A DNA stretch of 64,000 nt from Antilocapra americana. Taxonomy: Eukaryota; Chordata; Mammalia; Artiodactyla; Antilocapridae. The notes beneath the pieces were generated by a model. It was not told the DNA's origin, made no database searches, and was given only the letters and a program-made list of their open reading frames with translations. This document shows positions 12,722 to 24,235 of this stretch, piece by piece. The position numbers were made by a program, and so were the translations under genes. Positions within the stretch are counted from its first letter, which is position 1. Each line of letters begins with the position of its first letter. The stretch lies in the NCBI GenBank assembly GCA_007570785.1, contig ML660201.1, positions 42,422,863-42,486,862 on the forward strand, read 5' to 3'.

Positions 12722-13241
12722 TAGGTATATCGTCAACAAAAACACATACACAGGTATGCCATAAAAGACATGTGGAATAATTTCTATAGCTACATAATTT
12801 GTAACACCCCAAAGAGAAAATAATCTATGATACAGCCATACACAGAGTACAAACACATCAACAATAAGAACAAAGCACTTATTGGCACACATAGCAACCT
12901 GGATGAATATTAGACATAACCTCGATTAAAAGAAGCCAAACATAAAAGAGTATATACTAGACAATTCCATTAATATAAAGTTCAATAATTAATAAACCTA
13001 ATCCATGGTGATGGAAATCAGAAAAGCAATTATATCGGTGTGACACAGTGACTGGACAAAGGCATGACAAAGGAAGCTCACAAGGTGCTAGTGGGTTCTA
13101 CTTGAACGCAACAGCCATTCACATAGGAGAGGGTCACTTGGTAAAAAAAAAAAAATTACAGAACTGAACACAGTTTTTTTGTACCTTATCAACAGATACT
13201 TGAAACATTCCATAGATAAGTTCTTTAAAAAGTTAGCGGAC

Positions 13242-15613
13242 TTTTGTTGTTGCTGTTCAGTCACTGAGCAGTGTCCAACTCTCTGAGACCTCATGAACTG
13301 CGGCATGCCCAGCTCCTGTATCCTTCACTATCGCTTGGAGTTTGCTCAAATTCATGTCCATTCAGTTAGTGATGTTATCTAACCATCTCATTCTCTGATG
13401 CCCTCTTCTCCATTTGCCTTAAGTCTTTCCCCAGCATCAAAGTCTTTTCCAATGAGTTGGCTCTTTGTATCAGGAGGCCAAAGTTTTGGAGCTTCAGCAT
13501 CAGTCCCTTCAATGAACACTCAGGGTTGATTTCTTTTAGCATTGACTGGTTGGATCTCTTTGCAGTCTAAGGGACTTTCAAGAGTCTTTTCTTGCATCAC
13601 AATTTGAAAGCCATCAGTTCTTCAGCACTCAACCTTTATGGCCCAACTCTCACATCTCGGAGAAGGTAATGGCAACCCACTCCAGTACTCTTGCCTGGAA
13701 AACCCCATAGATGGAGGAGCCTGGTAGGCTGCAGTCCATGGGGTCGCAAAGAGTCAGACACGACTAAGCGACTCCACTTTCACTTTTCACTTTCATGCAT
13801 TGGAGAAGGAAATGGGAACCTACTGCAGTGTTCTTGCCTGGAGAATCCCAGGGATGGAGGAGCCTGGTAGGCTGCCATCTCTGGGGTCACACACAGTCAG
13901 ACACGACTGAAGCGACTTAGCAGCAGCAGCAGTGGAAAAACCACAGCTTTGACTTTATGGACCTTTGCCAGCAAAGTAATGTCTCTGCTTTTTTAATACA
14001 CTTGTCTAGGTTTTACATAGCTTTTCTTCTAAAGAACAAGAATCTTTTCATTTCATGGCTGCAGTCACTATCTGCAGTGATTTAGGAGCCAAAGAAAATA
14101 AAATCTGACATTGTCTCCACTTTTTCCCCTTCTATTTGCCATGAAGTGATGGGACAGGAAGCCATGATTGCAGGTCTTTGAGATCATCAATGCTGAGCTT
14201 TAAGCCAGCTTTTTCACTGTCTCCTTTCACCCTTAGCAAGAGGCTCTTTAGTTCCTCTTCACTTTCTGCAAGTAGAGTGGTATAGTCTCCATATCAGAGG
14301 TTGTTGTTATTTCTCCTGGCAATCTTGATTCCAGCTTGTGATTCACTCAGCCTGGCATTTTGCATGATGTAGTCTGCACAGTAGTTGCATAAACAGGATG
14401 ACAATACACAGCCTTGTTGTACTGCTTTCCCCATTTTGAACCAGTCAGTTGTTCCATTTCTGATTCTAACTCTTGCTTTTTAACTCACATACAGGTTTCT
14501 CAGGAGACAGATAAGATGGTCTGGTTATTCCCATAATCTCTTGAAAATTTTTCCACAGTTTGTTGTGACTCACACAGTCAAAGAATTTAGCGTAGTCAAT
14601 GAAACAGAAGTAGATGTTTTTCCGGAATTTCCTTGCTTTCTTATGATCCAACGGATGTTGGCAATTTGATCTCTGGTTCCACTGCCTCCTCTAAACCCAA
14701 CTTGTACATCTGGAAGCTCTCATTTCATGTACTGTTGGAGCCTAGCTTGGAGGATTTTGAGCATTACCTAGCTAACATGAAAAATGATTGCAAGTGTATG
14801 ATAGTTTAAACATTCCTTGGCATTGCACTTCTTTGGGACTGGAATGAAAACATGTTTTCCAGTCCTGTGGCCACTGCTGAGTTTTCCAAATTTGCTGGCA
14901 TATTGAGTGTAGCACTTTGACAGCATCATCTTTTAGGATCTGAAATAGCTCAGCTGGATTTCCATCACCAGTACTAGCTTTGTTCGTAGTGATGTTCCTA
15001 AGGCCCACTTGACTTCACAATCCAGGATATCTGGCTCTAGGTGAGTAATCACACTGTTAAGGTTATCCAGGTCACTAAGACACTTTTTGTATAGCTCTTC
15101 AGTGTATTCTTGCTACCTCTTCTTAGTCTCTCCTGCTTCTGTTAGGTCCTTGCTGTTTCTATCGTTAATCATGCTGATCCTTGAGTGAAATGCTCCCTTA
15201 TCTCCCCAGTTTTCTTGAAGAGATGTCTAGTTTTCCCTATAGTATTATTTTCCTTATTTCTTTGCACTGATTATTTAAGAAGGCCTTCTCATCTCTCGTT
15301 GCTATTCTCTGGAATTCTGCATTCAGCTGGGTATGTCTTTCCCTTTTCCCCTGCCTTTCACATGTCATCTTTCCTCAGCTATTTGTAAAACCTTCTGTCA
15401 ACCCCTTTGCCTTCTTGCATTTGTTCTTTTGGTCCCTGCCTCCTGTGCAACGTTATGAACCTCTGTCAGTAGTTCTTCAGGCACTCTGTCTATCAGATCT
15501 AATTCTGTGAATCTGTCTGTCACCTGAATGGCCTAGTGGTTTTCCTTACTTTCATAAATTTAAGGCTGAACTGTGCAATAACGAGCTCATGATCTGAGTC
15601 ACAGTCATATGCC
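13242..15613 (-). mobile_element. BovB LINE, antisense, 2.1 kb plus nested SINE
   Basis: The 3' end faces left: 'gttgctgttcagtcactgag', then the usual antisense BovB landmarks ('atgccctcttctccatttgc', 'tggttggatctctttgcagt', 'gaagtgatgggacaggaagc'). The sequence runs on through the RT domain into the linker and endonuclease region, where it is 5'-truncated near 'gatctgagtcacagtcat'. A BOV-A2 interrupts it at 13659-13932. All frames are broken. It lies inside the old L1M, whose 3' end resumes at 15.61 kb. Confidence 0.9.
13659..13932 (+). repeat. BOV-A2 SINE nested in BovB
   Basis: Starts 'ggagaaggtaatggcaaccc'. The two halves are joined by 'cactttcacttttcactttc' and the element ends 'gaagcgacttagcagcag' with a (CAG)n tail. 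No target-site duplication is visible. Comparison with the other BovB copies here shows that about 12-13 bases of BovB (the 'catacatgaccac' stretch) are missing at the insertion point. Confidence 0.9.
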
Positions 15614-15722
15614 TATGTAAGACTGTATCACTAGAGGAAGTTGAAAAAATGTACATGGGGAATACTCAACACTATTTATGCATTTTTTGTGAGTCCAAAA
15701 TTATTTTAAAGAGTTTTCTTTT
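15614..15722 (+). mobile_element. Old L1M 3' end fragment
   Basis: The segment resembles the terminal 3' UTR of old L1M elements: 'ctatttatgcattttttgtg' then 'gtccaaaattattttaaa', followed by a T-rich run. It is probably the remaining 3' end of the L1M interrupted by the antisense BovB. Confidence 0.55.
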
Positions 15723-16780
15723 TTTTTTAAGTTAACAGTCTTTGTGATAACCCAATGCTTACCATCATCCTCATGACAGTAAGTACAAATGATTGAGAGG
15801 TAAGAAGCTGGCCTAGTGAGAAAAGAAGATACGGTTACAATATTTTTGCCAAACATTGTGAACATATCTGGGCACCTGTAAAAATGAGACTAAATCGCAG
15901 TAGCTCTAGGTCAAACCTGCCAACCTATGAAATTTCTACTTTTCAAGCATGGCCACTGTTCTCACCATTATAAATCTAAAGATGCCTGGGGTGCCCCAAG
16001 CCTATGAAGGAATCCTGAATGTGGCTAAGAAGCAGAGAAAGGTGCATTCTAAGGCTTGTTCTCTACAAGACAGCTCCTCAGAGACATGCCTTAGCCACTG
16101 AGCACAGCACCACTTCTCCTTCCTCTTGAAGTCAGTACAACATGCTCCATTAATGAAAGAGCTTCAGCTTTGAAGACTTTCCCTCTGAACTGTAATCTTG
16201 AATGAATTAATGCCACTGCTAATCTCACACAGATGAGCAAAGGCTGTCTGCAAAGAATAGCACTCTTGTATCTAGGCCTAGAGACATTAAAATATCATCT
16301 TGTCTTTTATCATGTTTATCTTCAGTTATTCCCACTGTAGGATGAAAACAGCCCAAGACAAGAGATTACTCTGCTGCATTCAGAACCTGCAACATATCTC
16401 TTTCCAACCAAGAAATCATGGCTCTCTGCTATCTGTCTCTCAGTCCAACTGTCATAATATACTTTAACCAATAAATCCAGCCTCCAGCCCACAAGGAAGA
16501 TTCAAAAACCATCAATCCCATATAAAAATTAAACAATGGCTACATTCATTCTCTAGACAATATTTTCATCTCCTAATTACATATCATGCAATCTGGGGAG
16601 GGACGTTTAATGGAATAAACATTTACTCTAACATTTAACTACATGATAATAGGCTTTTTAAGATAACACTCAGAATCCTGCTAGTTTAGTCTCAGATTAT
16701 CAAGAGAATGGCCGTCCTGACTCCAATTATTTTCAGTGAGGTCCTTAGTGCATATAATACATGCCAGAGTTACTCATATC
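15723..16780. other. Single-copy DNA, no feature seen
   Basis: Mixed-composition sequence with no recognisable repeat or gene. Only short open frames are present. Confidence 0.55.
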
Positions 16781-16784
16781 TAGC

Positions 16785-16920
16785 ATTTACTTCCAGACCC
16801 TCCCTGTGGCAAGCCTTACAGCTGTGTTAGCTCATCCCATGTTAAGGTAGGCATTACTTCTCTCCACATCTGTCACATGGGGAAACAAAAGCTTGAGATC
16901 TCCAAATTAGTGAGAATATA
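16785..16920 (+). repeat. MIR SINE fragment, sense
   Basis: Follows the MIR pattern 'ctgtggcaagccttacagct', 'ttagctcatcccatgttaag', 'gtaggcattactt' then 'cacatggggaaac', corresponding to the MIR core and the 'gaggaaactgag' region. Highly diverged. Confidence 0.5.
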
Positions 16921-17357
16921 AGAGAAAAAACTCCAACTCTAGTGTCCATTATCTTAACTACACCTTGGACTCCAGCTCCATCACAAACTAATAAAATGTG
17001 ATTCCAGGCAGGGTAGTTCACCTTTCTACTGTTCCCTTTTCTTTGAGTATAACACTATCTATTTGGATCTTGTCCAGTTTATTTCATTCTTGTGACTCAT
17101 AAAATTGGCCGTGTACACACCATATGCTTTCTGAAGAGAGTCACATAATTCCAAGGAGATTTCAGACCTTGAGCTTTGGCTTTGGAAAGCAAAGTGCAGG
17201 ACTCAAGGAGGAATTGGCTCTTATTCTTAAATACATCCTTTTATCATCCCTTCCAGCAGTGAACAAGGTAGCAGAATATTCCTCAAGACAGAACCTCCAG
17301 CGCTCTGCCCCTCTACAAAGCAAATTCAGTAAACAGTCCGACATAATGGGGTTATGT

Positions 17358-18110
17358 CTGACATTTATTGAGCATTTGCTTATGTAACTGGCACTGCTCT
17401 AAGCCATTATAAGAGTCATCTCATTTAGTCATCAAAACTATGGAATAGTGTAAGGACGCAGAATAACACTGCCGGCCCAGCCCCACATCATGTCTACATT
17501 CTAATCTCTGGAATTTTTTATTATGTTGTTACGTGACAAAAGGGACTTGAAGTTGCAGATAGAATTAAGATTGCTAATATGCTGATTTGAAAACATACCA
17601 TCTTGTATTATCCCCTATCCTGCTGGGCCAATGTAATGACAAGGTTATTTAGGGTGGAAAAGGGTGGCAAGAGTCAAGAGTACTGTGATCTGAAAGCAAC
17701 CCATTTGGCCAGTGCTGGCTCTCCAGATAACAAGGGGAAGTGAGCCAAGAAATGGAGTAGTCCTTACAAAGTGGAAGAGACAAGAAAACAAAGTGTATCT
17801 TAGAGTCACCAGAAATAATTACAGCCCTGTTGACATTTGGCCCAGTGAGGGCAATGTCAGATTTTTGAACTTAATTAATAAATTAAGTAAATTAATAAAT
17901 TTGAGGTATTTTAAGTCAATATATTTGGCAGTAATGGTACTTTGTTACAATAGAAAATTAAAAAAACTACTAAAGGCAAATTTTATTATGATGATTATCT
18001 TCATATCACAGATGAAGAAACAGCCACTGAGTTTTAGAATCCTGCCCAGGGTCATCCAACTAGTAAGTCCAAGAGTCAGAATTTGAGCCAAACTGTCCAG
18101 AGCCTTTGCT
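17358..18110 (+). repeat. MIR SINE, split by an MLT1 LTR
   Basis: The left part (17358 to about 17458) reads 'tgacatttattgagcatttg', 'actggcactgctctaagcc', 'tcatctcatttagtcatca'. The right part (about 17985-18110) resumes with 'cagatgaagaaacagccac', 'ggtcatccaactagtaagtc' and 'gagcctttgctctg'. The two parts are adjacent in MIR order, so this is one ancient MIR with a later insertion. Confidence 0.75.
17459..17975 (+). mobile_element. MLT1-type ERVL-MaLR solo LTR
   Basis: Matches the MLT1 LTR layout: 'acgtgacaaaagggacttga', 'gcagatagaattaagattgc', 'gggccaatgtaatgacaagg', 'ggcccagtgagggcaatgtc' and a 3' end 'ggtactttgttacaatagaaa'. No internal retroviral sequence adjoins it, so it is a solo LTR. 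It lies within an older MIR. Confidence 0.75.
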
Positions 18111-18284
18111 CTGATTATATTATGCCTTCTCTCCAAGGCAGCTCCTCCTATCAAAATTTTCCCTATTATTCCTTTCATTAAAATGGAGGCTCTGTTTAAC
18201 GAGTTTAATATTTCTTGTCTAGCATTTGAAAGGGAACAGAGAAGACAGAAATATTCCAAGTCTTTCATCTCCTTAGTAAAATTC

Positions 18285-18455
18285 GTTTCTATTTTTTTAA
18301 TTAATTACTTTTTTGGCTGAGCCAGGTTTTAGTTGCAGTACACAGGATCTTCGATTTCAGCTGCAGCTTGTGGGATCTTTAGTTGTAACATACAAATTCT
18401 TAGTTATGGCATGTGGGATCTCGTTCCCTGACCTGGGTCTCCTGTGTTAGAAGCT
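18285..18455 (-). repeat. CHR-like tRNA-derived SINE, antisense
   Basis: 'tttttttaattaattac' followed by 'ggctgagccaggttttagtt', 'ggcatgtgggatctcgttcc' and 'ctgacctgggtctcctgtgtt' is the reverse complement of a CHR-type SINE. It sits against the left edge of the inverted L1 segment. Confidence 0.7.
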
Positions 18456-18789
18456 ACAATAGATGGATTATTTTCCTAATTTCTTTATCAGACTGTTACT
18501 GCATTGTTAGTGTATAGAAATGCACCTGATTTTGCATAGTGATTTACCAATTGATTTTGATATTGATATATTCTGCAACATTACTGAATTTATTACTTCT
18601 AATAGTTTTTTTTAAGTCTTTAGAGTTTTCTACATATAAGATCATGTCATCTGCAAACAGAGATAATTATATTTCTTCCTTTTGGATTTGAATGCCTTTT
18701 ATTTCTTTTTCTTGGCTAGTTACTCTGGCTAGAACATCTAGTTCCTTGATTAAAGGCAAACCTTTCATTTACTCACTACTGAGTGTGAT

Positions 18790-20059
18790 ACCACACAACT
18801 GCACTCATCTCACATGCTAGTAAAGTCATGCTCAAAATTCTCCAAGCCAGGCTTCAACAGTATATGAACCGTGAACTTCCAGATGTTCAAGCTGGATTTA
18901 GAAAAGGCAGAGGAACCAGAGATCAAATTGCCAACACCCGCTGGATCATGAAAAATGCAAGAGAGTTCCAGGAAAAACACTTCTGCTCTATTTAAGAGTT
19001 TATTACAAACTTGGATTGTGTGGATCACAAAAAACTGTGGAAAACTCTTAAAGAGATGGGACTACCAGACCACCTTACCTGCCTCCTGAGAAATCTGTAT
19101 GCAGGTGGAGAAGCAACAGTTAGAATCAGACATGGAACAGACTGCTTCCAAATCGGGAAAGGAGTATGTCAAGGCTATATATTGTCACCTTGCTTATTTA
19201 ATTTATATGCAGAGTACATCATGTGAAATGCTGGGTTGGATGAAGCACAAGCTGGAATCAAGATTACTGGGAGAAATATCAATAACCTCAGAGATGCAGA
19301 TGACACCACCCTTTACGGCAGAAAGCAAAGAACTAGAGAGCCACTTGATGAAAGTGAAAGAGAGCCAGAAGGTTGGCTTAAAACTCAACATTCAGAAAAC
19401 TAAGATCATGGCATCTGGTCCCATCACTTGATGGCAAATAGATGGGGAAACAATGGAAACAGTGACAGACTTTATTTTTTTAGGCTCCAAAATCATTGCA
19501 GCTGGTGACTGTAGCCATGAAATTAAAAGACACTTGTTCCTTGGAAGAAAAGCTATGACCAACCAAGACAGCATATTACAAAGCAGAGATGTTACTTTGC
19601 CAACAAAAGTCTATCTAGTCAAGGCCGCAGTTTTCCCAGTAGTCATGTATGGATGTGAGAGTATAAAGAAAGCTGAGTGCCAAAGAATTGATGCTTTTGA
19701 GCTGTGGTGTTGGAGAAGACAATTTTAAGAGTCCCTTGGACTGCAAGAAGATCCAACCAATCCATCCTAAAGGAAATCAGTCCTGAATGTTCATTGGAAG
19801 GACTGATGCTGAAGCTGAAACTTCAATACTCTGGCCACCTGATGCAAAGAACTGACTCATTAGAAAAGACCCCGATGTTTGGAAAGATTGAAGGCAGGAG
19901 GAGAAGGAGACAACAGATAGCTGGATAGCCTCACCAACTCAATGGACATGGGTTTGAGCAAGCTTTGGGAGTTGGAGATGGGCAGGGAGGCCTGGCATGC
20001 TGCAGTGCATGGGGTCACAAAGAGTCAGATACAACTGAGTGACTAAACTGAACTGAACT
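18790..20059 (+). mobile_element. BovB LINE, sense, 5'-truncated, inside L1
   Basis: Begins in the RT region ('gcactcatctcacatgctag') and runs to the 3' end 'actgaactgaactga'. The RT active-site motif is mutated: the aromatic residue before ADD reads Asp. Several stops and indels break the frame. An imperfect duplication 'ctgagtgtgat' / 'ctgagtatatt' (18779-18789 and 20058-20068) flanks it, and the antisense L1 continues on both sides. Confidence 0.9.
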
Positions 20060-21367
20060 GAGTATATTAGCTTTGAGGTTTTTATATAATGACTTCATTA
20101 TCTTGAAGTATGTTCTATACCCAATTTGCTGACAATTTTTTTTAAATCACTACAGGATGTTAAATTATGACAACGCCTTTTCTTTATCTATTGAGATGAT
20201 CATGTGATTTCCATACTTCATTCTGTTAATGTGGCATGTCATATTAATTCATCAATAACTTATCCTTGTATTCCAGGGATAAATTTCACTTGATCATGAT
20301 ATATAATTATTTTATTGTGCTGCTGAATTTGGTTTGCTAGTATTTTCTTCAGGAATTTTCACCAATGTTCATTAGGAATACTGTCTTTTTTTTTCCTTCT
20401 GTAATCTCTGGTTTTGGAGTCAGTGTAATGCTGGCCATATAAAATCAATGTGGAAGTGTACATTCCTCTTCATTTTGGGGGAAAAGTTTGAGAAGGACTG
20501 ATGTTAATTTCTCTTTTAATACTGTTCACTAGAGTTCACTAGTGAACCTGCTTGGTCCTAGTATTCCTTTGCTGGGAAGTCTTGGTTACTGATTCAGTCA
20601 CCTTACTATTTATAGTTATTGGTCTATTCAGACTTTTTAATCCATGATTAATTCTCAGTAGGTTGAATAATCCTGGAAAAGGATCTGTTATGATCTTTTT
20701 TATTTCTGAGGCATCAGTTGTAAGGTGATCTCTTTCATTTCTTTTACTTAAATCTCTCTTCTTTTCCTATCTAGCTAAAAGTAAATTTTGTTTATCTTTT
20801 CCAAAAACATAGCTCTTAAAAAGTTTCCAAAAACCAGTTGCATTGATTTTTTTCTTCAGATTCTCTAGTTCTTTATTTCTGCTCTTTCTTTTGATAACTT
20901 TCAGCTAAGTTTCTTTTTTTCCCCTCTACTTCCTTGAAGTGTAAAGTTAGATTATTTATTTCAGATCTTTCTCCTTTTTTAATATAGGCATTTAGCATTA
21001 CTAGCTTCCTTCCTAGAACTGCTTGCATTGTATCCCCTAAGTTTTGGCATGTTATATTTTCATTTTTGTCTCTAGGTATTTTCTAATTCCTAATTTCTCT
21101 TTTCGTTTGCTTCTTGGAACCCATGGGTCATTTAAAAGTGCATTGTTCAGTTTCCATATATTTGTATATTTTTCCAGTTTTCCTTCTGCTATTTATTTTT
21201 CCTTCCATTGCACTGTGGTTGGAAAAGATACTTGGTATGATTTCAACCTTCAATTGAAGACAATACAAACAGATGGAAAGATCTACTATATTCTTGGATT
21301 GGAAGAATCAATATTGTCAAAATGACTATACTGTCCAAGGGAATCTATAGATTCAGTGCAGTCTCTA

Positions 21368-21592
21368 CCAATTCAGTTCAGTTGCTCAGTCTTGTCTGAC
21401 TCTTTGTGACCCCATGAACTGCAGCATGCCAGGCCTCCCTGTCCATCACCAACTCTGAGAGTCTACCCAAACCAATGTCCATCGAGTTGGTGATGCCATC
21501 CAGCCATCTCATCCTCTGTCATCCCCTTCTCCTCCTGCCCCCAATCCTTGCCATCATCAGGGTCTTTTCCAATGAGTCAACTCTTCTCAGAT
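21368..21592 (-). mobile_element. BovB LINE 3' end fragment, antisense
   Basis: 'ttcagttcagttgctcagtc', 'gaactgcagcatgccaggcc', 'catcctctgtcatccccttc' and 'tcttttccaatgagtcaac' are the last ~220 bases of BovB read backwards. It sits in the sense part of the L1, and the L1 sequence on the two sides is not contiguous in consensus order, so a few hundred bases of L1 appear lost here. Confidence 0.9.
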
Positions 21593-22048
21593 TGATGCAA
21601 CAGGATAGAAAGCACAAAAATAAACCCATGCACCTATGGTCAACTAATTTATGACAAAGGAGGCAAGTCTACATAATGGAGGAAACACAGTTTCTTCAAT
21701 AAATGCTGCTGGGAAAAGTGAACAGCTACACATTAAAGAATGAAATTAGAACATTCTTTAACACCATACACAAAATAAGGTCACACTGATTTAAAGACCT
21801 AAATGTGAAAACAGACACTATAAAACTCTTAGAGGGAAACATAGGCAATACACTCTCTGACATAAATCACAGCAGTATCTTTTTTGATCCATCTCCCAGA
21901 GTAATGGCCTTTAACACAAAAATTAATAAATGAGACCTAACTTAACTCAAAAGCTTTTTCACAGCAAAGGAAACCATAAACAAAATGAAAAGACAAACTA
22001 CAGAGTAGGAGAAAATGTTTGTGAATGATGTGACTGACAAATCTAGAG

Positions 22049-22333
22049 GCTGCTGTTGCTGCTGCTGCTACTAAGTCGCTTCAGTCATGTCCAACTCTGT
22101 GCAACCCCACAGACGGCAGCCCACCAGGCTCCCCCATCCCTGGGATTTTCCAGGCAAGAACACTGGAGTGGGTTGCCATTTCCTTCTCCAATGCACGAAA
22201 GTGAAAAATGAAAGTGAAGTCACTCAGTCGTGTCCAACTCTTAGCAACCCCATGGACTGCAGCCTACCAGGCTCCTCCATCCATGGGATTTTCCAGGCAA
22301 GAGTACTGGAGTGGGGTGCCAGTGCCTTCTCCG
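22049..22333 (-). repeat. BOV-A2 SINE, antisense, inside L1
   Basis: Starts with the complement of the (CAG)n tail ('gctgctgttgctgctgctg'), then 'actaagtcgcttcagtcatg'. Two halves are joined by 'gaaagtgaaaaatgaaagtg' and it ends 'agtgccttctcc'. Near-identical flanks 'aatctagag' (22040-22048) and 'aatctatag' (22334-22342) are the target-site duplication. Confidence 0.9.
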
Positions 22334-23297
22334 AATCTATAGATTAGTCCCGTAAATTTACAAACAGTCCATGTGGCTTAATAGCATTAAAACAAACAAG
22401 CAAATCAAAAAATGACCAGAAGCCCTAAATAGTTATTTCTCCAAAGAATATATACAGATGCCCAAGAGGCAACGAAAAGATGTTCAACATCATTAATTAT
22501 TAGAAAAGTGCAATCTAAACGACATTGAGGTATCATGTCACATCAGTCTGAATGCCTACTGTCAAAAACCCCACAAAGAATAAATGCGGGAGAGAGACTG
22601 AGAAAAGGGAACCCTCCTACACTGTTGGTGGGAATGTAAATTGGTATAACCACTGTGGTGGACAGTATGGCGGTTCCTTAAAAAACTAAAAATAGAGCTA
22701 ATATATGATGCTACAATCCCACTCCTGAGCATATATCCAGAGGGGGGAAAAAAAAAAAAAAACATGGTCTGAAAGGATATATTCACAGCAGTGTTCATTC
22801 CAGTGCTGTTAACAACAGCCAAGGCAAGCAAGTAACCTAAATCTCCACTGACAGAAAGACTGGCAAAGAAGATACAGTACATATACACAATGGAGTGTTA
22901 TCCAGCCATTAAAAAGAATGAAATAATGTGATCTGTAGCAGCATGGACAGAAGAAGAGAGTGTCATACTGAAGTAAATCAGATAGAAAAGGAAAATATCA
23001 TATGATATCACTTACATGAATAATCTTTAAAAATTAATGCTAATGAACTTATTTACAAAACAGACTCACAGACTTAGAGAACAAACTTAAGATTGCCATG
23101 GGGAAGGGAAAGTTAGGGAGTTTGGGATTGATATGTACACACTACTATATTTAAAATGGATAACCAACCAGGTCATACTGTATAGCACAGGGAACTCCTC
23201 TTAATATTATGAAACAGCTTAAATGGGAAAAATAATTTTAAAAAGAATAGATACATGTATATGTAAAAAATTCTTTTATAAAAAATAAAAAAAAGGA

Positions 23298-23824
23298 CTG
23301 TGTTTCCCAGTCTCACTTGGGTTGGGTTCATGTGGTTCAGTTCTGGAAAATGGAATATGAGCAAAAATGATATACCCACTTCCTAGTTGCTCAAAAGCAT
23401 GACTATGTAATATTCCTCAGCCTATCTCTGCCTTCTCCAAGGAATTTGGAGACAACATTTTAAAACTGAAAGTACCAACGATGGAAAGAAATTGGACAGT
23501 CACACCCCCCCACCCAAGAGAAATAGTCAATCTGCATCATATAGGAATGTGAAAAGAAACATTTATTTTTGTTAAGCCATTTATTACTACATTTATCGTT
23601 ATTATAGAAACAAAGTCTAGCCTAACCTTATTAATACAAATTCTATCATCAAGACATTTACTTCTCCTGCATCCACTTATCACAGTTTGTGATGAAATAT
23701 ATTTGGACTTTCCTTGTTTATTTCCTGCCTCCTCAGTAACCACTGTTCACCATGGCTTGGTGCTCGTTCAGTTCTTGGTACACGACAAATGCTCAACAAA
23801 TACTTGTTTAATGTATGAGTAAAA
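23298..23824. other. Non-coding DNA with old-repeat traces
   Basis: No gene is seen. A homopolymer C run lies near 23505. The last ~90 bases ('acaaatgctcaacaaatact', 'tgtttaatgtatgagt') look like an antisense MIR/L2 tail, and its continuation appears after the following BovB at 24239. Parts of 23300-23640 resemble an old interspersed repeat, but the family could not be settled. Confidence 0.45.
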
Positions 23825-23825
23825 C

Positions 23826-24235
23826 GATGTGAGAGCTGGACCATAAAGAAGGCAGAGCAACAAATAATTTATGTTTCTGAACTATAGTGCTGGAGAAGAC
23901 TCTTGAGAGTCCTTGGGATAGCAAGGAGATCAAACCAGTCAATTTTAAAGAAAATCAATTCTGAACACTCATTTGAAGGACTGATGCTGAAGTTCCAATA
24001 CTTTGCCCACCTGATTCGAACAGCTGACTCATTGGAAAAGACCCTGATGCTGGGAAAGATTGAAAGCAGAAGGAAAAGAGGACGGCAGAGGATGAGATGG
24101 TTGAATGGCATCACCAATTCAATGGACATTAAGTTGGGCAGACTCCAGGAGATGGTGAGGAACAGGAAGCCTGGCGTGCTGCAGACGATGGGATCACAAA
24201 GACTCAAACACGACTTTGCAACTGAACAACAAAAT
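23826..24235 (+). mobile_element. BovB LINE 3' end, sense, ~400 bp
   Basis: From 'gatgtgagagctggaccata' through 'ggagaagactcttgagagtc' and 'gactgatgctgaagttccaa' to 'ctgaacaacaaaat'. It ends in an ACAACA-type tail rather than ACTGA. The flanks 'tgtttaatgtatgagt' and 'tgtttagtaagtgagt' are similar and may be a decayed duplication. Confidence 0.9.

Larger units (their letters stand above)
7703..13240 (+). mobile_element. Ancient L1M-type LINE, near full length, sense
   Basis: Sense-strand A-rich L1 sequence in consensus order. ORF1-type sequence covers about 7.7-9.4 kb (for example 'atagacttacaggtgatct', 'cctagaactgaaaacagtga', 'caacagaaataaaaggcaga'). ORF2 begins by about 9.9 kb ('tatagaacactgtatccacc'). 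Later ORF2 follows at 11.3 kb ('tcctagcccagcaataaaag') and 12.3-12.6 kb ('gaagagctcatcaatatta', 'catcagaatggctaa'). L1M-like 3' sequence lies near 12.95-13.05 kb. Every frame is riddled with stops. A Bov-tA interrupts it at 8.19 kb, and a further 3' fragment lies beyond the BovB at 15.6 kb. Confidence 0.75.
18460..23297 (+). mobile_element. L1 LINE, 5'-inverted, with nested insertions
   Basis: 18460 to about 21250 is antisense L1 ORF2 ('gatcatgtcatctgcaaaca', 'ccattgcactgtggttggaa'). At about 21252 it switches to sense ORF2 ('caaacagatggaaagatct'). The sense part runs through late ORF2 ('tacactgttggtgggaatgt', 'aatggagtgttatccagcca') to an artiodactyl-type 3' UTR ('gtcatactgtatagcacagg') and an A-rich tail. 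The outer end of the inverted part lies close in ORF2 to the start of the sense part, as in twin priming. BovB (18.79-20.06 kb and 21.37-21.59 kb) and BOV-A2 (22.05 kb) interrupt it. Confidence 0.85.
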
